A DNA stretch of 64,000 bases from Tistrella mobilis KA081020-065. Lineage in GTDB: Bacteria > Pseudomonadota > Alphaproteobacteria > Tistrellales > Tistrellaceae. The stretch spans positions 2,896,001 to 2,960,000 of the forward strand of contig NC_017956.1 in the NCBI RefSeq assembly GCF_000264455.2. The letters run 5' to 3'. Below are positions 22,162 through 32,159 of this stretch, in pieces. Under the pieces are notes generated by a model. The model saw nothing but the letters and a program-made list of their open reading frames with translations, was not told the DNA's origin and did no database searches. Both the position numbers and the translations under genes were made by a program. How positions within the stretch are numbered: the first letter of the stretch is position 1; each line of letters opens with the position of its first letter.

Positions 22162-22499
22162 GGTTCGTCTCCGCGTGTGGGTTACCATGCGACGCGCCGG
22201 CTCCCCCGGATAAGGGGGGACGCCGCATCGCGGCTCGGTGGCACCGTCTCCGGTCTCCGGCCGGGCCGGGAACCGTCGGGGTGCCGTCCGCACCTGCCGC
22301 GAGTCTGCGAACCGTCCGGACCGGCAAGACGCCGTACCGGATCGATTGCTCGCCGTCTGGACAGGCGGATCCCGGAGGATCCATTAAATGCCGGGCGCTC
22401 CGGTCGGAACCGGGGGTCCGGCACACCTGCCGTCTCGGACAGGACGGTCTTCAGTCATCCGGCCCGCGGAAACCCGCCGGCCGGATGAAGGTCTTGAAG
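22162..22499 (-). promoter_or_regulatory. rplA-rplJ intercistronic leader
   Basis: A 338-nt spacer with no gene. Just after the rplA stop a strong hairpin (CATCCGGCC at 22456-22464 with GGCCGGATG at 22479-22487, extended inside) could attenuate or be a processing site. The remainder is the expected location of the L10 leader, where the L10-L12 complex represses its own translation in other bacteria; I cannot confirm the binding fold by eye. Confidence 0.4.
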
Positions 22500-23219
22500 T
22501 CAGGCCGCGTTGCCCTGGCCACCCGGCTGGGTGATCTCGGCAACGTCGACGCGCACGCCCGGACCCATGGTCGAGCTGAGCGCCAGCTTCTTCAGGTAGG
22601 TGCCCTTGGCACCCGACGGCTTCGCCTTGATCAGCGCATCCACGAAGGCGCGGATGTTCTCGACCAGGGCGGTCTCCGAGAAGCTCGCCTTGCCGACGCC
22701 ACCATGGATGATACCGGCCTTTTCGACGCGGAATTCAACCTGGCCGGCCTTGGCGGCCTTGACCGCATCGGCGACGTTCGGGGTGACGGTGCCGAGCTTC
22801 GGGTTCGGCATCAGGCCGCGGGGGCCGAGCACGCGGCCCAGACGACCCACCACCGGCATGAGGTCCGGGGTCGCGATGGCGCGCTCGAAATCGATCTTGC
22901 CGCCGAGGATCTCTTCGGCCAGATCTTCCGCACCCACCACTTCGGCGCCGGCCGCGCGGGCCTCTTCGGCCTTGTCGCCGCGGGCGAAAACCGCCACGCG
23001 CACGCTCTTGCCGGTGCCGTTGGGCAGCTGCACCACGCCACGGACCATCTGGTCGGCGTGACGCGGATCGACGCCCAGGCCGACCGAGATTTCGACGGTC
23101 TCGTCGAACTTCGCGCCGGCATTGGCCTTCACCAGAGCCACCGCCTCGTCAAGGCCGTAGAGCTTCTCGCGATCGACGGTCGCGCGGGCCTGCTTCAGTC
23201 GCTTGCCGTGGAACGCCAT
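22500..23219 (-). CDS. rplA: 50S ribosomal protein L1
   Basis: L1 forms the mobile stalk that releases E-site tRNA and commonly represses the L11-L1 unit. It has 239 residues. The two-domain protein shows [40 protein letters not shown] and [20 protein letters not shown]. Its start is 4 nt from the rplK stop, implying coupling. Confidence 0.97.
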   Translation of the reverse strand: MAFHGKRLKQARATVDREKLYGLDEAVALVKANAGAKFDETVEISVGLGVDPRHADQMVRGVVQLPNGTGKSVRVAVFARGDKAEEARAAGAEVVGAEDLAEEILGGKIDFERAIATPDLMPVVGRLGRVLGPRGLMPNPKLGTVTPNVADAVKAAKAGQVEFRVEKAGIIHGGVGKASFSETALVENIRAFVDALIKAKPSGAKGTYLKKLALSSTMGPGVRVDVAEITQPGGQGNAA

Positions 23220-23223
23220 CCGA

Positions 23224-23652
23224 TTACTCCACCACCACGAGGCCCATGGACCGGGCCGAGCCCTTCACCATCTGAATCGCGCCGTCCAGGTCGTTCGCGT
23301 TCAGATCGACCATCTTGTCCTCGGCGATCTTGGCGATCTGCTCGAGGGTGATGGAACCGGACTGGGCCTTGCCGGGGGTGGCGCCGCCCTTGGAGATGCC
23401 CGCGGCCTTCTTGATGTAGTACGAAACCGGCGGCTTCTTCATGATGAAGGTGAAGCTGCGGTCCTGGTAGGCCGTGATGACCACCGGGATCGGCATGCCG
23501 ACTTCCATACCCTGGGTCTGCGCGTTGAACGCCTTGCAGAACTCCATGATGTTCAGGCCGCGCTGACCGAGCGCGGGACCGATCGGCGGCGACGGGTTCG
23601 CCTTACCGGCCGGCACCTGAAGCCGGATATAGCCGGTAATCTTCTTTGCCAT
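23224..23652 (-). CDS. rplK: 50S ribosomal protein L11
   Basis: L11 forms the GTPase-associated centre and is needed for RelA activation. The start at 23652 ([20 protein letters not shown]) gives 142 residues, the family length. Motif [20 protein letters not shown] is the thiostrepton-binding N-terminal domain. It lies 188 nt after nusG. Confidence 0.96.
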   Translation of the reverse strand: MAKKITGYIRLQVPAGKANPSPPIGPALGQRGLNIMEFCKAFNAQTQGMEVGMPIPVVITAYQDRSFTFIMKKPPVSYYIKKAAGISKGGATPGKAQSGSITLEQIAKIAEDKMVDLNANDLDGAIQMVKGSARSMGLVVVE

Positions 23653-23760
23653 GTTCAGACCCTTCCATTCAGACGGGGCGGCGGTGGCGGCCCTGGCAAG
23701 GCCTCCCGCCGGCACCACCCGCGATCACCCGTGCCGTCACCGGCTCCGGAGCTGCGGGCT

Positions 23761-23827
23761 GCATCCGCCCGGCGGATGCCGGAACGGATGCGGGCGAAGC
23801 CGGCCCTGAAGAGGCCGGCTTCGCCCG
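23761..23827 (-). terminator. Tandem hairpins between nusG and rplK
   Basis: Downstream of the nusG stop lies a perfect 15-bp stem with a 7-nt loop (23791-23805 pairs with 23813-23827), then a second 9-bp stem (GCATCCGCC/GGCGGATGC, 23761-23779). Neither is followed by a T-tract. They may act as a partial terminator or an RNase site separating secE-nusG from the L11 unit. Confidence 0.5.
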
Positions 23828-23840
23828 AAGCCTTGATGTC

Positions 23841-24374
23841 TCAGACCTTTTCGACCTGAGAGAATTCCAGTTCGACCGGGGTCGAGCGGCCGAAGATCGA
23901 AACGGCCACCTTCAGGCGGGCCCGCTCGTCGTCGACATCCTCGACCACACCGTTGAACGAGGTGAACGGACCGTCGGCCACCCGCACCTGCTCGCCGATC
24001 TCGAAGCTGATCGACGGCTTGGGGCGCTCGACGCCTTCCTTCACCTGATTGATGATCCGGTCGGCTTCCGCCTGGGTGATCGGCACGGGGCGCGAGCCGC
24101 CGCCGCCCAGGAACCCGGTGACCTTCGGCGTGTCCTTGACCAGATGCCAGGTGTCGTCGGTCAGCTGCATCTTCACCAGCACATAGCCGGGGAAGAACTT
24201 GCGCTCGGTGTTGACCTTCACGCCGCGGCGGACCTCGACCACGTCTTCCGACGGCACCAGGACCTCTTCGATCAGGCCTTCCATGCCCTTGCGGGCGGCC
24301 TGTTCGCGGATCGACTGCGCCACCTTCTTCTCGAAGCCCGAGTAGACGTGGATGATGTACCAGTTGCTGATCAT
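23841..24374 (-). CDS. nusG: Transcription termination/antitermination factor NusG
   Basis: NusG couples RNA polymerase to Rho and the ribosome; 177 residues. The NGN domain opens [20 protein letters not shown] and includes [12 protein letters not shown] and [10 protein letters not shown]. The C-terminal KOW domain has [20 protein letters not shown]. It follows secE with 21 nt between them. Confidence 0.97.
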   Translation of the reverse strand: MISNWYIIHVYSGFEKKVAQSIREQAARKGMEGLIEEVLVPSEDVVEVRRGVKVNTERKFFPGYVLVKMQLTDDTWHLVKDTPKVTGFLGGGGSRPVPITQAEADRIINQVKEGVERPKPSISFEIGEQVRVADGPFTSFNGVVEDVDDERARLKVAVSIFGRSTPVELEFSQVEKV

Positions 24375-24395
24375 GGTGCCGGCTCCTCGTTCAGG

Positions 24396-24593
24396 TCAGG
24401 CGCCGAGGCCGAGGATCAGCCGAACGCCCCAGGCGATCACCTGGTCGGCGACGAAGAAAAAGATCGCCGCGACGAACGCCATCACGAACACGGTGGCGGT
24501 GGTGATCAGCGTTTCCTTGCGGGTCGGCCAGGTGACGCGGCGCGCCTCCTGACGAACCTGCCGCACGAACTCGCCGGGGGAAGTCTTGGCCAT
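24396..24593 (-). CDS. secE: Preprotein translocase subunit SecE
   Basis: Small SecYEG component; 65 residues. The amphipathic segment FVRQVRQEARRVTWPTRKET precedes one membrane helix (about residues 32-56). The short single-helix form is usual outside the enterobacteria. It is followed by nusG and lies 77 nt downstream of tRNA-Trp. Confidence 0.95.
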   Translation of the reverse strand: MAKTSPGEFVRQVRQEARRVTWPTRKETLITTATVFVMAFVAAIFFFVADQVIAWGVRLILGLGA

Positions 24594-24670
24594 GGCTACT
24601 CTGTTCCGGATCTGCCGCCGGTCAGCCCGGGCGGCTCTGGGTCGGGGTCACGAACGCGCGGCGGAGAGGT

Positions 24671-24745
24671 TGGCAGGAGTGGAGGGACTCGAACCCCCAG
24701 CCCCCGGTTTTGGAGACCGGTGCTCTACCATTGAGCTACACTCCT
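24671..24745 (-). tRNA. tRNA-Trp (anticodon CCA)
   Basis: Minus strand, starting AGGAGTGTAGCTCAATGG, with anticodon loop CTCCAAA, T arm GGTTCGAGTC and acceptor AGGAGTG/CACTCCT. Discriminator G and an encoded CCA end are present (24671-24674). It lies upstream of secE, as in many proteobacteria. Confidence 0.97.
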
Positions 24746-24846
24746 CCACCGCCGCACGACACACCGGACTGGCCGATGCGACGTGCCCTTCAAAGATCAC
24801 GGCCCGCCTTCCTGAAGGCCTGCCCTACGATCGACGCCGTAAGGTG

Positions 24847-24884
24847 CCCGGTTCGGCAGACAAGGCCCGGTTCGGCAGACAAGG
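24847..24884. repeat. 19-bp perfect tandem repeat (two copies)
   Basis: CCCGGTTCGGCAGACAAGG occurs at 24847-24865 and again at 24866-24884, in the leader between the predicted promoter and tRNA-Trp. No coding function visible. Confidence 0.9.
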
Positions 24885-24917
24885 ATCGCCGTCGCCCGCA
24901 GGTGCGGACGGGCCATC

Positions 24918-24946
24918 CTTCTAGCGCGTCATGTCCGACTTGTCGA
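24918..24946 (-). promoter_or_regulatory. Promoter for tRNA-Trp-secE-nusG (copy 1)
   Basis: Minus strand: -35 TCGACA (24946-24941), 17-nt spacer, -10 TAGAAG (24923-24918). It predicts a start near 24911, upstream of tRNA-Trp. The same element recurs 196 bp upstream. Confidence 0.5.
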
Positions 24947-25020
24947 GACACTTTCGACGCCCTGCGCGCAGTTCTTCACGTCACCCCTGAAGCACCGTCC
25001 GGCGCCGTCGGGAAAACGCC

Positions 25021-25056
25021 GCGGCCCCTGCCGGAACACTGTCCGGCAGGGGCCGC
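25021..25056 (-). terminator. Terminator hairpin (duplicated copy)
   Basis: A perfect 14-bp stem, arm GCGGCCCCTGCCGG, with loop AACACTGT, followed on the minus strand by GGCGTTTTCCC. It is an exact duplicate of the terminator at 25217-25252. A further hairpin (25066-25101) lies just ahead of it. Confidence 0.75.
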
Positions 25057-25113
25057 AAAGCGGGTCCGGAGGCCGCTGGAACCGGGGTTCCGGGCCTCCG
25101 GGGTCTCGTCAGC

Positions 25114-25142
25114 CTTCTAGCGCGTCATGTCCGACTTGTCGA
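25114..25142 (-). promoter_or_regulatory. Duplicate promoter (copy 2)
   Basis: Same TCGACA-17-TAGAAG pair as at 24918-24946, here inside the right-hand repeat unit (-35 at 25142-25137, -10 at 25119-25114). Transcripts from it would meet the terminator at 25021-25056 within about 90 nt. Confidence 0.4.
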
Positions 25143-25216
25143 GACACTTTCGACGCCCTGCGCGCAGTTCTTCACGTCACCCCTGAAGCACCGTCCGGCG
25201 CCGTCGGGAAAACGCC

Positions 25217-25252
25217 GCGGCCCCTGCCGGAACACTGTCCGGCAGGGGCCGC
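25217..25252 (-). terminator. Rho-independent-type terminator of tuf copy 2
   Basis: Perfect 14-bp GC-rich stem with an 8-nt loop and a short T-run (GTTTT) on the minus strand, about 50 nt after the tuf stop. A second hairpin (CCGGAGGCC/GGCCTCCGG with inner GGAACC/GGTTCC, 25262-25297) lies between it and the stop. Confidence 0.8.
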
Positions 25253-25304
25253 AAAGCGGGTCCGGAGGCCGCTGGAACCGGGGTTCCGGGCCTCCGGGGT
25301 CTCG

Positions 25305-26495
<1,191 letters not shown>

Positions 26496-26585
26496 CCTGC
26501 TCAAACCCGACTAGAGAGCTGTACCGACGGAGAAAACGCGGCTGCCCAAAGATTTCGGGCCCGCGAGGGTAGCATTTCCGGGATC

Positions 26586-26660
<75 letters not shown>

Positions 26661-26743
26661 CCCGCGCGACCATAAGGGCCGCCCCGCTTGGGGCGGAGGC
26701 CGGTCACGCCTGCATCCGCGACCAGGCTGCGCTGCAGGGAAAG

Positions 26744-26829
26744 TGGTGGAGGGGGTTGGATTTGAACCAACGTAGGGAAAACCCGGCAGATTTACAGTCT
26801 GCTGCCATTGACCGCTCGGCCACCCCTCC
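26744..26829 (-). tRNA. tRNA-Tyr (anticodon GTA)
   Basis: Minus strand, 86 nt, beginning GGAGGGGTGGCCGAGCGG; anticodon stem GCAGA-CTGTAAA-TCTGC, a long class II variable arm, T loop GTTCAAATC, discriminator A and an encoded CCA. First gene of the tRNA-Tyr-Gly-tuf unit. Confidence 0.97.
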
Positions 26830-26863
26830 ATGGGTGCTTCCTGCACCGCGCCTTGGCGACGGC

Positions 26864-26891
26864 ACTATGGAAATTCGCGGGAAGAAGTCAA
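26864..26891 (-). promoter_or_regulatory. Promoter of tRNA-Tyr-tRNA-Gly-tuf
   Basis: Minus strand: -35 TTGACT (26891-26886), 16-nt spacer, -10 CATAGT (26869-26864). Predicted initiation near 26857 is about 28 nt before the mature tRNA-Tyr end. The rest of the 26830-27054 spacer shows nothing else. Confidence 0.6.
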
Positions 26892-27054
26892 CGAGAATGT
26901 TGCAGAGCACGCATTCGAAGACCTTGTCCCACGATCGCGAACCGGTACCGGAGTACGGGTCCGCTTGACGAAGCCTTGTTCCCTGCCCCATGAAGAGGCC
27001 GGAACCGGCCGCGTCGAACGCGGTGTAGCGCGTTCGTAACGAAACCGAGGACCG

Positions 27055-27909
27055 ATGTCAAACCAAGATCGCCGCCGACCGTCAAATCGTGATTCAACAC
27101 ATCGTGATCAGGCACGGGCCGGCCGCAGCCGCGGACGGGGCGACCAGGGCGGCCGCGAGACCGGCGGCGGGCTGTGGTTCTACGGCCGCCACCCGGTCGA
27201 GGCGGCGCTGGCCAATCCGGCGCGCAGCCTGCACCGGCTGCTGGTCGCGGAACGGTCCGAGGCCGCAAGCGACCCGAAACTCTCAAGCCTTGCCCGCCGG
27301 CGCAACCTGCAGATCGAAACCGTGCCCCGCGCCGAGATCGACCGGCGCTTCGGCGAGGATGCCGTCCATCAGGGGCTGGCTTTGCAGCTCGCCCCCCTGC
27401 CCGAGCGCGATCTTGAGGCGACGCTCGCCGCCGTGCCCGAGGGGCCGGCGCTGATCGTGGTGCTGGACCAGGTGACCGACCCGCATAATGTGGGCGCGAT
27501 CCTGCGGGCCGCCGCCGCCTTCGGCGCGGCCGCAGTGATCACCACCGAACGGCGGGCGGCGCCCGAAAGCGCCGTGCTCGCCAAGGCCGCTTCGGGCACG
27601 CTCGAACTCGTGCCGCTGGTCCAGATCGGCAACCTCGCCCGCGCGCTCGACGAGCTGAAGCGGCTGGGCTGGTGGTGCGTGGGCCTCGACGGCCATGCGA
27701 CACAGGATGTCCGCGCCGCCGGCCTGCCCGAGCGCCTGGCCCTGGTGATGGGCGCCGAAGGCCCGGGGCTGCGCCGGCTGACCCGCGAGACCTGCGACCT
27801 GCTGCTGCGCCTGCCGATTTCGGACCAGGTGGAGAGCCTGAACGTCGCCACCGCGACCGCCGTCGCCCTTTATGCGCTGGGCCCCAGCCGGGGCGCTTCG
27901 GGCGCCTGA
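27055..27909 (+). CDS. rlmB: 23S rRNA (guanosine-2'-O)-methyltransferase, TrmH/RlmB family
   Basis: SPOUT methyltransferase, 284 residues, that most likely methylates G2251 of 23S rRNA. The N-terminal substrate-binding domain opens after a basic, disordered ~40-residue stretch (WFYGRHPVEAALANPARSLH). SPOUT motifs are VLDQVTDPHNVGAILRAAAA (motif 1), LVMGAEGPGLRRL (motif 2) and LPISDQVESLNVATATAVAL (motif 3, the cofactor knot). A GAGGA binding site precedes the start. Its last 40 bases overlap the convergent histidine-kinase gene. Confidence 0.9.
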   Translation: MSNQDRRRPSNRDSTHRDQARAGRSRGRGDQGGRETGGGLWFYGRHPVEAALANPARSLHRLLVAERSEAASDPKLSSLARRRNLQIETVPRAEIDRRFGEDAVHQGLALQLAPLPERDLEATLAAVPEGPALIVVLDQVTDPHNVGAILRAAAAFGAAAVITTERRAAPESAVLAKAASGTLELVPLVQIGNLARALDELKRLGWWCVGLDGHATQDVRAAGLPERLALVMGAEGPGLRRLTRETCDLLLRLPISDQVESLNVATATAVALYALGPSRGASGA

Positions 27910-29366
27910 TCCAGCGGCCGGGGGGCGGCCCCCTCGCGCGGCAGCCTCAACTCTACGGCGAGCCCGGGCATGGGCTCGCCGGGTGCCGTGTCGGACAGCA
28001 CCAGCCGCCCGCCATGCAGCCGGGCCACGGCATCGGCAAGCGCAAGCCCCAGGCCGCTTCCGGGGCGGCTGCGCGCCGGATCCAGCCGGGCATAGCGCTC
28101 CACCACCCGCGCGCGTTCCGCCGCCGGAACGCCGGCTCCGCGATCCTCCACCCTGATCACGATCCAGTCCCCGTTCGCCTCGACGGCGAGGCGGATCACC
28201 ACCGGCCCGGCGCCGTGTTTCAGGCTGTTCTCCAGCAGATTGGCCACCGCCCGCTGCAGCAGCGCCCGGTCACCCGGCCGGGTGATGTCGGGCGTGAGAA
28301 CGCTGGTGACCGGCCGGCCCTCGTCCTCGAAGGGCAATTCGTAGATCTCGGCCAGTTCCGCGACCAGCGCCGAGATGTCCACCGGCGCCCAGGCGGTGCG
28401 GCCGGCGCCGCTTTCGGCGCGGGCGATGGTGGTCAGCGCCTCGAAGGTCTGGATCACCCGGTCGATTTCCGCCACCGCCTCGTCGAGCCCGGCGCGGGCC
28501 GCGGCACCATCGCCGCGCCCGACCGCCGCCGCCGCGTCTTCGGCCGACACGCGGGCCCGGGCCAGCGGCCCGCGCAGATCATGGGCCATAGCGTCCGAGG
28601 CGAGCCGGCTTGCGGTCATCAGCCGGGCGATCTCGTCGAGCATCGCATTCACCGCATCCGCCAGACGGTCGTATTCATCGCCGCTGCCGGCTACCGGAAG
28701 CCGCTTCTCCATGTCGCCGGCCATGATCCGGCGCGCGGCCTGGGCCATGGCATCCACCCGGGCGAGCGATCGCCGGGCCAGGATCCAGCCGCCATAGAGC
28801 CCGAGCAGCAGCACCAGCCCCATCGACCAGGCAGAGGCCTCGGTCACCAGCTCGCGGAACCGGGCGCGCTCGGCCAGATCCCGACCGACCAGCAGGCGGA
28901 AGCCGCCCGCCAGCTGATAGACCCGGACCCGGGCGGTGCGGCCGTCGGCCAGTTCGGCATCGATGGCGCCGTCGGCGGTCACCTCGGCGGCCCGCGGCCA
29001 GGCATCAAGCGTGCCCTCGATCGGTACGCCGTCGGGGGCCGCCAGCAGGTAGATGCCGCCCAGCCCCATGCCGGGCGTGGCGCCCGGATTGGGCCCGGGC
29101 CGGCCGCGCGGCGCACCGGATCGTGCCCGCACCACCTCGATCAGCCGGCCCAGCCCCTCGATCCGGTACTGTTCGGCCAGGCCCCGCACCTCGGCATCCA
29201 GGGTCTGGTCGATCTGCTGGTCGATGAGCGTCAGCGCCGCCCAGGTCACCGCCCCCAGCACGATGCCGGTCGAGGCCACGAAAACCGCCAGATACATCGC
29301 AACGATGCGCGCGGCCGATGTCCGGCGCAGATGCCGGAACAGACCGGCCGCATCAGCGGTCATCAT
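27870..29366 (-). CDS. Sensor histidine kinase (HAMP, HisKA, HATPase)
   Basis: Membrane sensor kinase of 498 residues. Membrane helices lie near residues 20-45 and 179-198 and enclose a periplasmic sensor region. HAMP follows, then the phospho-acceptor box MAHDLRGPL with His262, N-box LLENSLKHG (Asn380), and G-boxes EDRGAGVP and GSGLGLALAD. The stimulus is unknown. It overlaps the upstream regulator gene by 14 nt, so the pair is co-translated. Its C-terminal codons overlap rlmB on the other strand. Confidence 0.92.
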   Translation of the reverse strand: MMTADAAGLFRHLRRTSAARIVAMYLAVFVASTGIVLGAVTWAALTLIDQQIDQTLDAEVRGLAEQYRIEGLGRLIEVVRARSGAPRGRPGPNPGATPGMGLGGIYLLAAPDGVPIEGTLDAWPRAAEVTADGAIDAELADGRTARVRVYQLAGGFRLLVGRDLAERARFRELVTEASAWSMGLVLLLGLYGGWILARRSLARVDAMAQAARRIMAGDMEKRLPVAGSGDEYDRLADAVNAMLDEIARLMTASRLASDAMAHDLRGPLARARVSAEDAAAAVGRGDGAAARAGLDEAVAEIDRVIQTFEALTTIARAESGAGRTAWAPVDISALVAELAEIYELPFEDEGRPVTSVLTPDITRPGDRALLQRAVANLLENSLKHGAGPVVIRLAVEANGDWIVIRVEDRGAGVPAAERARVVERYARLDPARSRPGSGLGLALADAVARLHGGRLVLSDTAPGEPMPGLAVELRLPREGAAPRPLDQAPEAPRLGPSA

Positions 29367-30069
29367 GCTCTCCGTCTCCTCCGGCCGGCACCGGATCCTC
29401 CATGCCCAGCGAATAGCCGCCGCCGCGATGGGTGCGGATCAGCGGTCGACCGAAACCCTTGTCGATCTTCTGGCGCAGCCGGCTGACATGGACCTCGACC
29501 ACATTGGTCTGGGGTTCGAAATGGAAGTCCCAGACCCCTTCATAGAGCATGGCCCGGGTCACCACCTGGCCTTCGTGGCGCATCAGGAATTCGAGCAGCC
29601 GGTATTCCTGCGGCCGGAGGTCGATGGCGCGGCCGGCGCGGGTCACCCGCCTGGTGCGCAGGTCGACCTCCAGATCCGCCACCACAAGCCGGTCGGTGGC
29701 GGTGGCCTGCACCGGTCGGCGGCCCAGCGCTTCGACCCGCGCCACCAGTTCCACGGCGGCGAAGGGTTTGGAGAGATAGTCGTCGCCGCCGGCCTTCAGG
29801 CCACGCACGCGTTCATCCACATGGGCCAGCGCCGAGAGGATCAGCACCGGCACCCCCTGACCGGCCCCCCGCAGCGCGCCCAGCACCGCCAGCCCGTCCA
29901 GCCCCGGCAGCATGCGGTCGAGCACGATCACGTCATAGCCGCCGCCGGTGGCGAGAAACAGCCCCTCGCGCCCATCGGGTGCCCGGTCGACGACGTGGCC
30001 GGCCTCGGTCAGCGCGCGCGTCGCCTGCTGGGCGGTGCGGTCGTCATCCTCGATGATCAGGATCTTCAT
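29353..30069 (-). CDS. OmpR/PhoB-family response regulator
   Basis: Transcription factor of 238 residues, partner of the overlapping kinase. The receiver domain has ILIIEDDDR (acidic pocket), phospho-acceptor Asp51 in DVIVLDRMLPG and the conserved Lys in YLSKPF. The C-terminal winged helix has LRPQEYRLLEFLMRHEGQVV and NVVEVHVSRLRQKIDKGFGR. I start at the ATG at 30069 (MKILIIEDD); the open frame upstream is not receiver-like. It follows the HtrA protease gene on the same strand, so envelope stress is a plausible signal (inference). Confidence 0.92.
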   Translation of the reverse strand: MKILIIEDDDRTAQQATRALTEAGHVVDRAPDGREGLFLATGGGYDVIVLDRMLPGLDGLAVLGALRGAGQGVPVLILSALAHVDERVRGLKAGGDDYLSKPFAAVELVARVEALGRRPVQATATDRLVVADLEVDLRTRRVTRAGRAIDLRPQEYRLLEFLMRHEGQVVTRAMLYEGVWDFHFEPQTNVVEVHVSRLRQKIDKGFGRPLIRTHRGGGYSLGMEDPVPAGGDGEHDDR

Positions 30070-30269
30070 GGGCCGGCATGTCCCGAAGCATTGGGCAGAA
30101 GAGTTCAGGGAAGGGTATCGCAAGCCCCGGTCAGAAGACGGAGCGGGCGGGCACCCCCGGAATGGTGGCACCCGCCCGCATCCCCCCGCAAGCATCGCAT
30201 CTGCCCTGCGCTGCCCGCGGGTCTTGGATCCGGAGCGACCAGGAGGGAGGGTCAGCCGCTCCGGAAGGC

Positions 30270-30300
30270 GTCATCCGGGCCGGTGCGCGGCCCGGGTGAC
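30270..30300 (-). terminator. Hairpin after the HtrA-type protease gene
   Basis: 12-bp stem with one G-T wobble (30270-30281 with 30289-30300), 24 nt downstream of the protease stop. No T-tract follows, so it may allow readthrough into the two-component genes. The rest of 30070-30324 shows no gene. Confidence 0.5.
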
Positions 30301-30324
30301 GTCAACCATGAACCGGTCCGGCGG

Positions 30325-31881
30325 TCACTTGATCTCGACCGCGACGAAGCGGCTTTCATTGCCGCGGGCGACCAGCAGCAGGACATGATCGCGCTTGCGG
30401 GCGCGGGCCTCGTCGATCAGCGCCGTCACCTGCGACGGGCGGTCGACCGCGGTGCCGGCCACCTGCTCGATCACGTCGCCGGGGCGCAGCTCCGGGCCGG
30501 GGCCGGCATGGGGCCGCTTGTCGTCGCCTTTGGGCGGCAGGATGTCGACCACGGCCACGCCCTTGACGCTGTCGTCGATGCCCAGCCGCTGGCGCAGCCC
30601 GTCATCGATCGGGGCCAGGCGCACGCCCAGCGCATCCACCGCCACACCGGCGCCCGGATCTGCATGATCGCCCTGCTGGTTGGCCGCCAGATCCTGCGGA
30701 CGCTCGCCCAGGCGGATGCGGATCTCCTTCTCATCGCCCTGGCGCTTCACCGCCAGCCCGACCCGGTCGCCCGGCTGCAGATCGCCCACCTTGCGGGTCA
30801 GATCGCGGGCATCCTTCACCGGCTGGCCGTCGATCTGCACCACCACATCGCCGCGTTCCAGCCCGGCATCACCCGCCGGGCTGCCCGGCAGCACCCGGGC
30901 GACCAGCGCGCCTTCGGGCTTGTCCATGCCCAGCGCCTCGGCGATTTCAGGCGTCAGCGGCTGGATTTCAACACCCAGCCAACCGCGGGAGATGCTGCCG
31001 CTTTCCTTCAGCTGCGCCACCACCTTGGTCGCGATATTGGCCGGGATCGAAAAGCCGATGCCGACCGACCCGCCATTGGGGCTGTAGATGGCGGTGTTGA
31101 TGCCGATCACCTTGCCGCTTTCGTCGAAGACCGGGCCGCCGCTGTTGCCGCGGTTGATCGCGGCATCGATCTGCAGGAAATCGTCGTAGGGGCCGGCATT
31201 GATGTCGCGGTTGCGGGCCGAGACGATGCCGGCGGTCACCGTGCCGCCCAGGCCGAACGGGTTGCCGACCGCCAGCACCCAGTCGCCCACCCGGGCGGCG
31301 TCGCTGTCGCCGAACTGAACCGCCGGCAGGTCGTGGCCGGCCTCGATCTTCAGCAGCGCAAGGTCTGTCAGCGGGTCGCGGCCCACCAGCTTGGCGGTGT
31401 ACTGGCTCTTGTCTTCCAGCGTGACCTTGATTTCCGTCGCGCCGTCGATGACGTGGTTGTTGGTCACGACATAGCCCGAGGGATCGATGATGAAGCCCGA
31501 TCCCAGCGCATTCACCACCTGGGGATGGGTCGGCTGCTGGCCCTGCATGAAGGGTTCGAAGAAGCGGCGGAAGGGGGAGTTCTCGGGCAGGTCGAAGGGC
31601 AGCATCTGCTCGGGCCCGCTCGGCTGCTGCACTTCCTGGGTGGTGGAGATGTTGACCACCGCCGGCATCACCTTCTCGGCCAGCGGTGCGAAGCTTTCGG
31701 GCAGCGATGCGGCATTGGCGGGCACCGGCGCGATCACCGTGCCGCCGACGGCGGCCAGCGGCAGGGCAAGCGCTACGCCGGCCATCAGCCCGGCGCCATA
31801 GCGGCGCAGGCGGTTGGCGTGGCGGCGGGCGGCGAAGTCGCGGGTGCGGATCGCGGCCGGCTGGGGAAGCTGTTCGGTCAT
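30325..31881 (-). CDS. Do/DegQ-type periplasmic serine protease (HtrA family)
   Basis: Envelope quality-control protease, 518 residues. A basic N-terminus and hydrophobic stretch (residues 30-58, ending PVPANA) form a signal peptide. The trypsin-like domain has the triad His143 (TNNHVIDG), Asp173 (DPLTDLALLKI) and Ser247 (NRGNSGGPVFDE). Two PDZ domains follow: the first with GWLGVEIQPLTPEIAEALGM and RGDVVVQIDGQPV, the second ending in RPGDVIEQVAGTAVD. Closest in layout to DegP/MucD. It lies upstream of the two-component pair. Confidence 0.92.
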   Translation of the reverse strand: MTEQLPQPAAIRTRDFAARRHANRLRRYGAGLMAGVALALPLAAVGGTVIAPVPANAASLPESFAPLAEKVMPAVVNISTTQEVQQPSGPEQMLPFDLPENSPFRRFFEPFMQGQQPTHPQVVNALGSGFIIDPSGYVVTNNHVIDGATEIKVTLEDKSQYTAKLVGRDPLTDLALLKIEAGHDLPAVQFGDSDAARVGDWVLAVGNPFGLGGTVTAGIVSARNRDINAGPYDDFLQIDAAINRGNSGGPVFDESGKVIGINTAIYSPNGGSVGIGFSIPANIATKVVAQLKESGSISRGWLGVEIQPLTPEIAEALGMDKPEGALVARVLPGSPAGDAGLERGDVVVQIDGQPVKDARDLTRKVGDLQPGDRVGLAVKRQGDEKEIRIRLGERPQDLAANQQGDHADPGAGVAVDALGVRLAPIDDGLRQRLGIDDSVKGVAVVDILPPKGDDKRPHAGPGPELRPGDVIEQVAGTAVDRPSQVTALIDEARARKRDHVLLLVARGNESRFVAVEIK

Positions 31882-32021
31882 GGCGTCAGATCCTCGGTCA
31901 GTGCAGCCTGCCCCCGGCGGGGAGGAGCGTTGGGGGAAGCAGAGAGGGGGAAGACCTCTCCCCGGCTGCGTCGTCGAGGATCATTCAAGCAGCCGGGCCC
32001 TCACCGCCGGATGTCAGGAAC

Positions 32022-32037
32022 ATGAACGCCCGTTCAT
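32022..32037. promoter_or_regulatory. Palindrome upstream of the HtrA-type gene
   Basis: ATGAACG-CC-CGTTCAT, a perfect 7+2+7 palindrome about 140 nt upstream of the protease start. It is a possible binding site for a dimeric regulator; identity unknown. Confidence 0.35.
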
Positions 32038-32056
32038 CTTTCCGACCTTCGTAGCC

Positions 32057-32085
32057 TTGTCCCGATCACCGTCACGCGGTATGTA
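32057..32085 (+). promoter_or_regulatory. Candidate promoter of tRNA-Thr
   Basis: TTGTCC, 17-nt spacer, TATGTA, about 75 nt upstream of the mature tRNA-Thr 5' end. Confidence 0.4.
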
Positions 32086-32159
32086 GTGCGGGTGCCGTCG
32101 CGCACAGGCTGTACCCGGCCCCGGCCGGGACGCGTCCCGGGCCCGATGCGGCGCCGGCT

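Noticed and set aside
29053-32025. 990-codon + strand frame opposite the two-component and protease genes
   Set aside because: Three clear minus-strand genes occupy the region with intact catalytic motifs.
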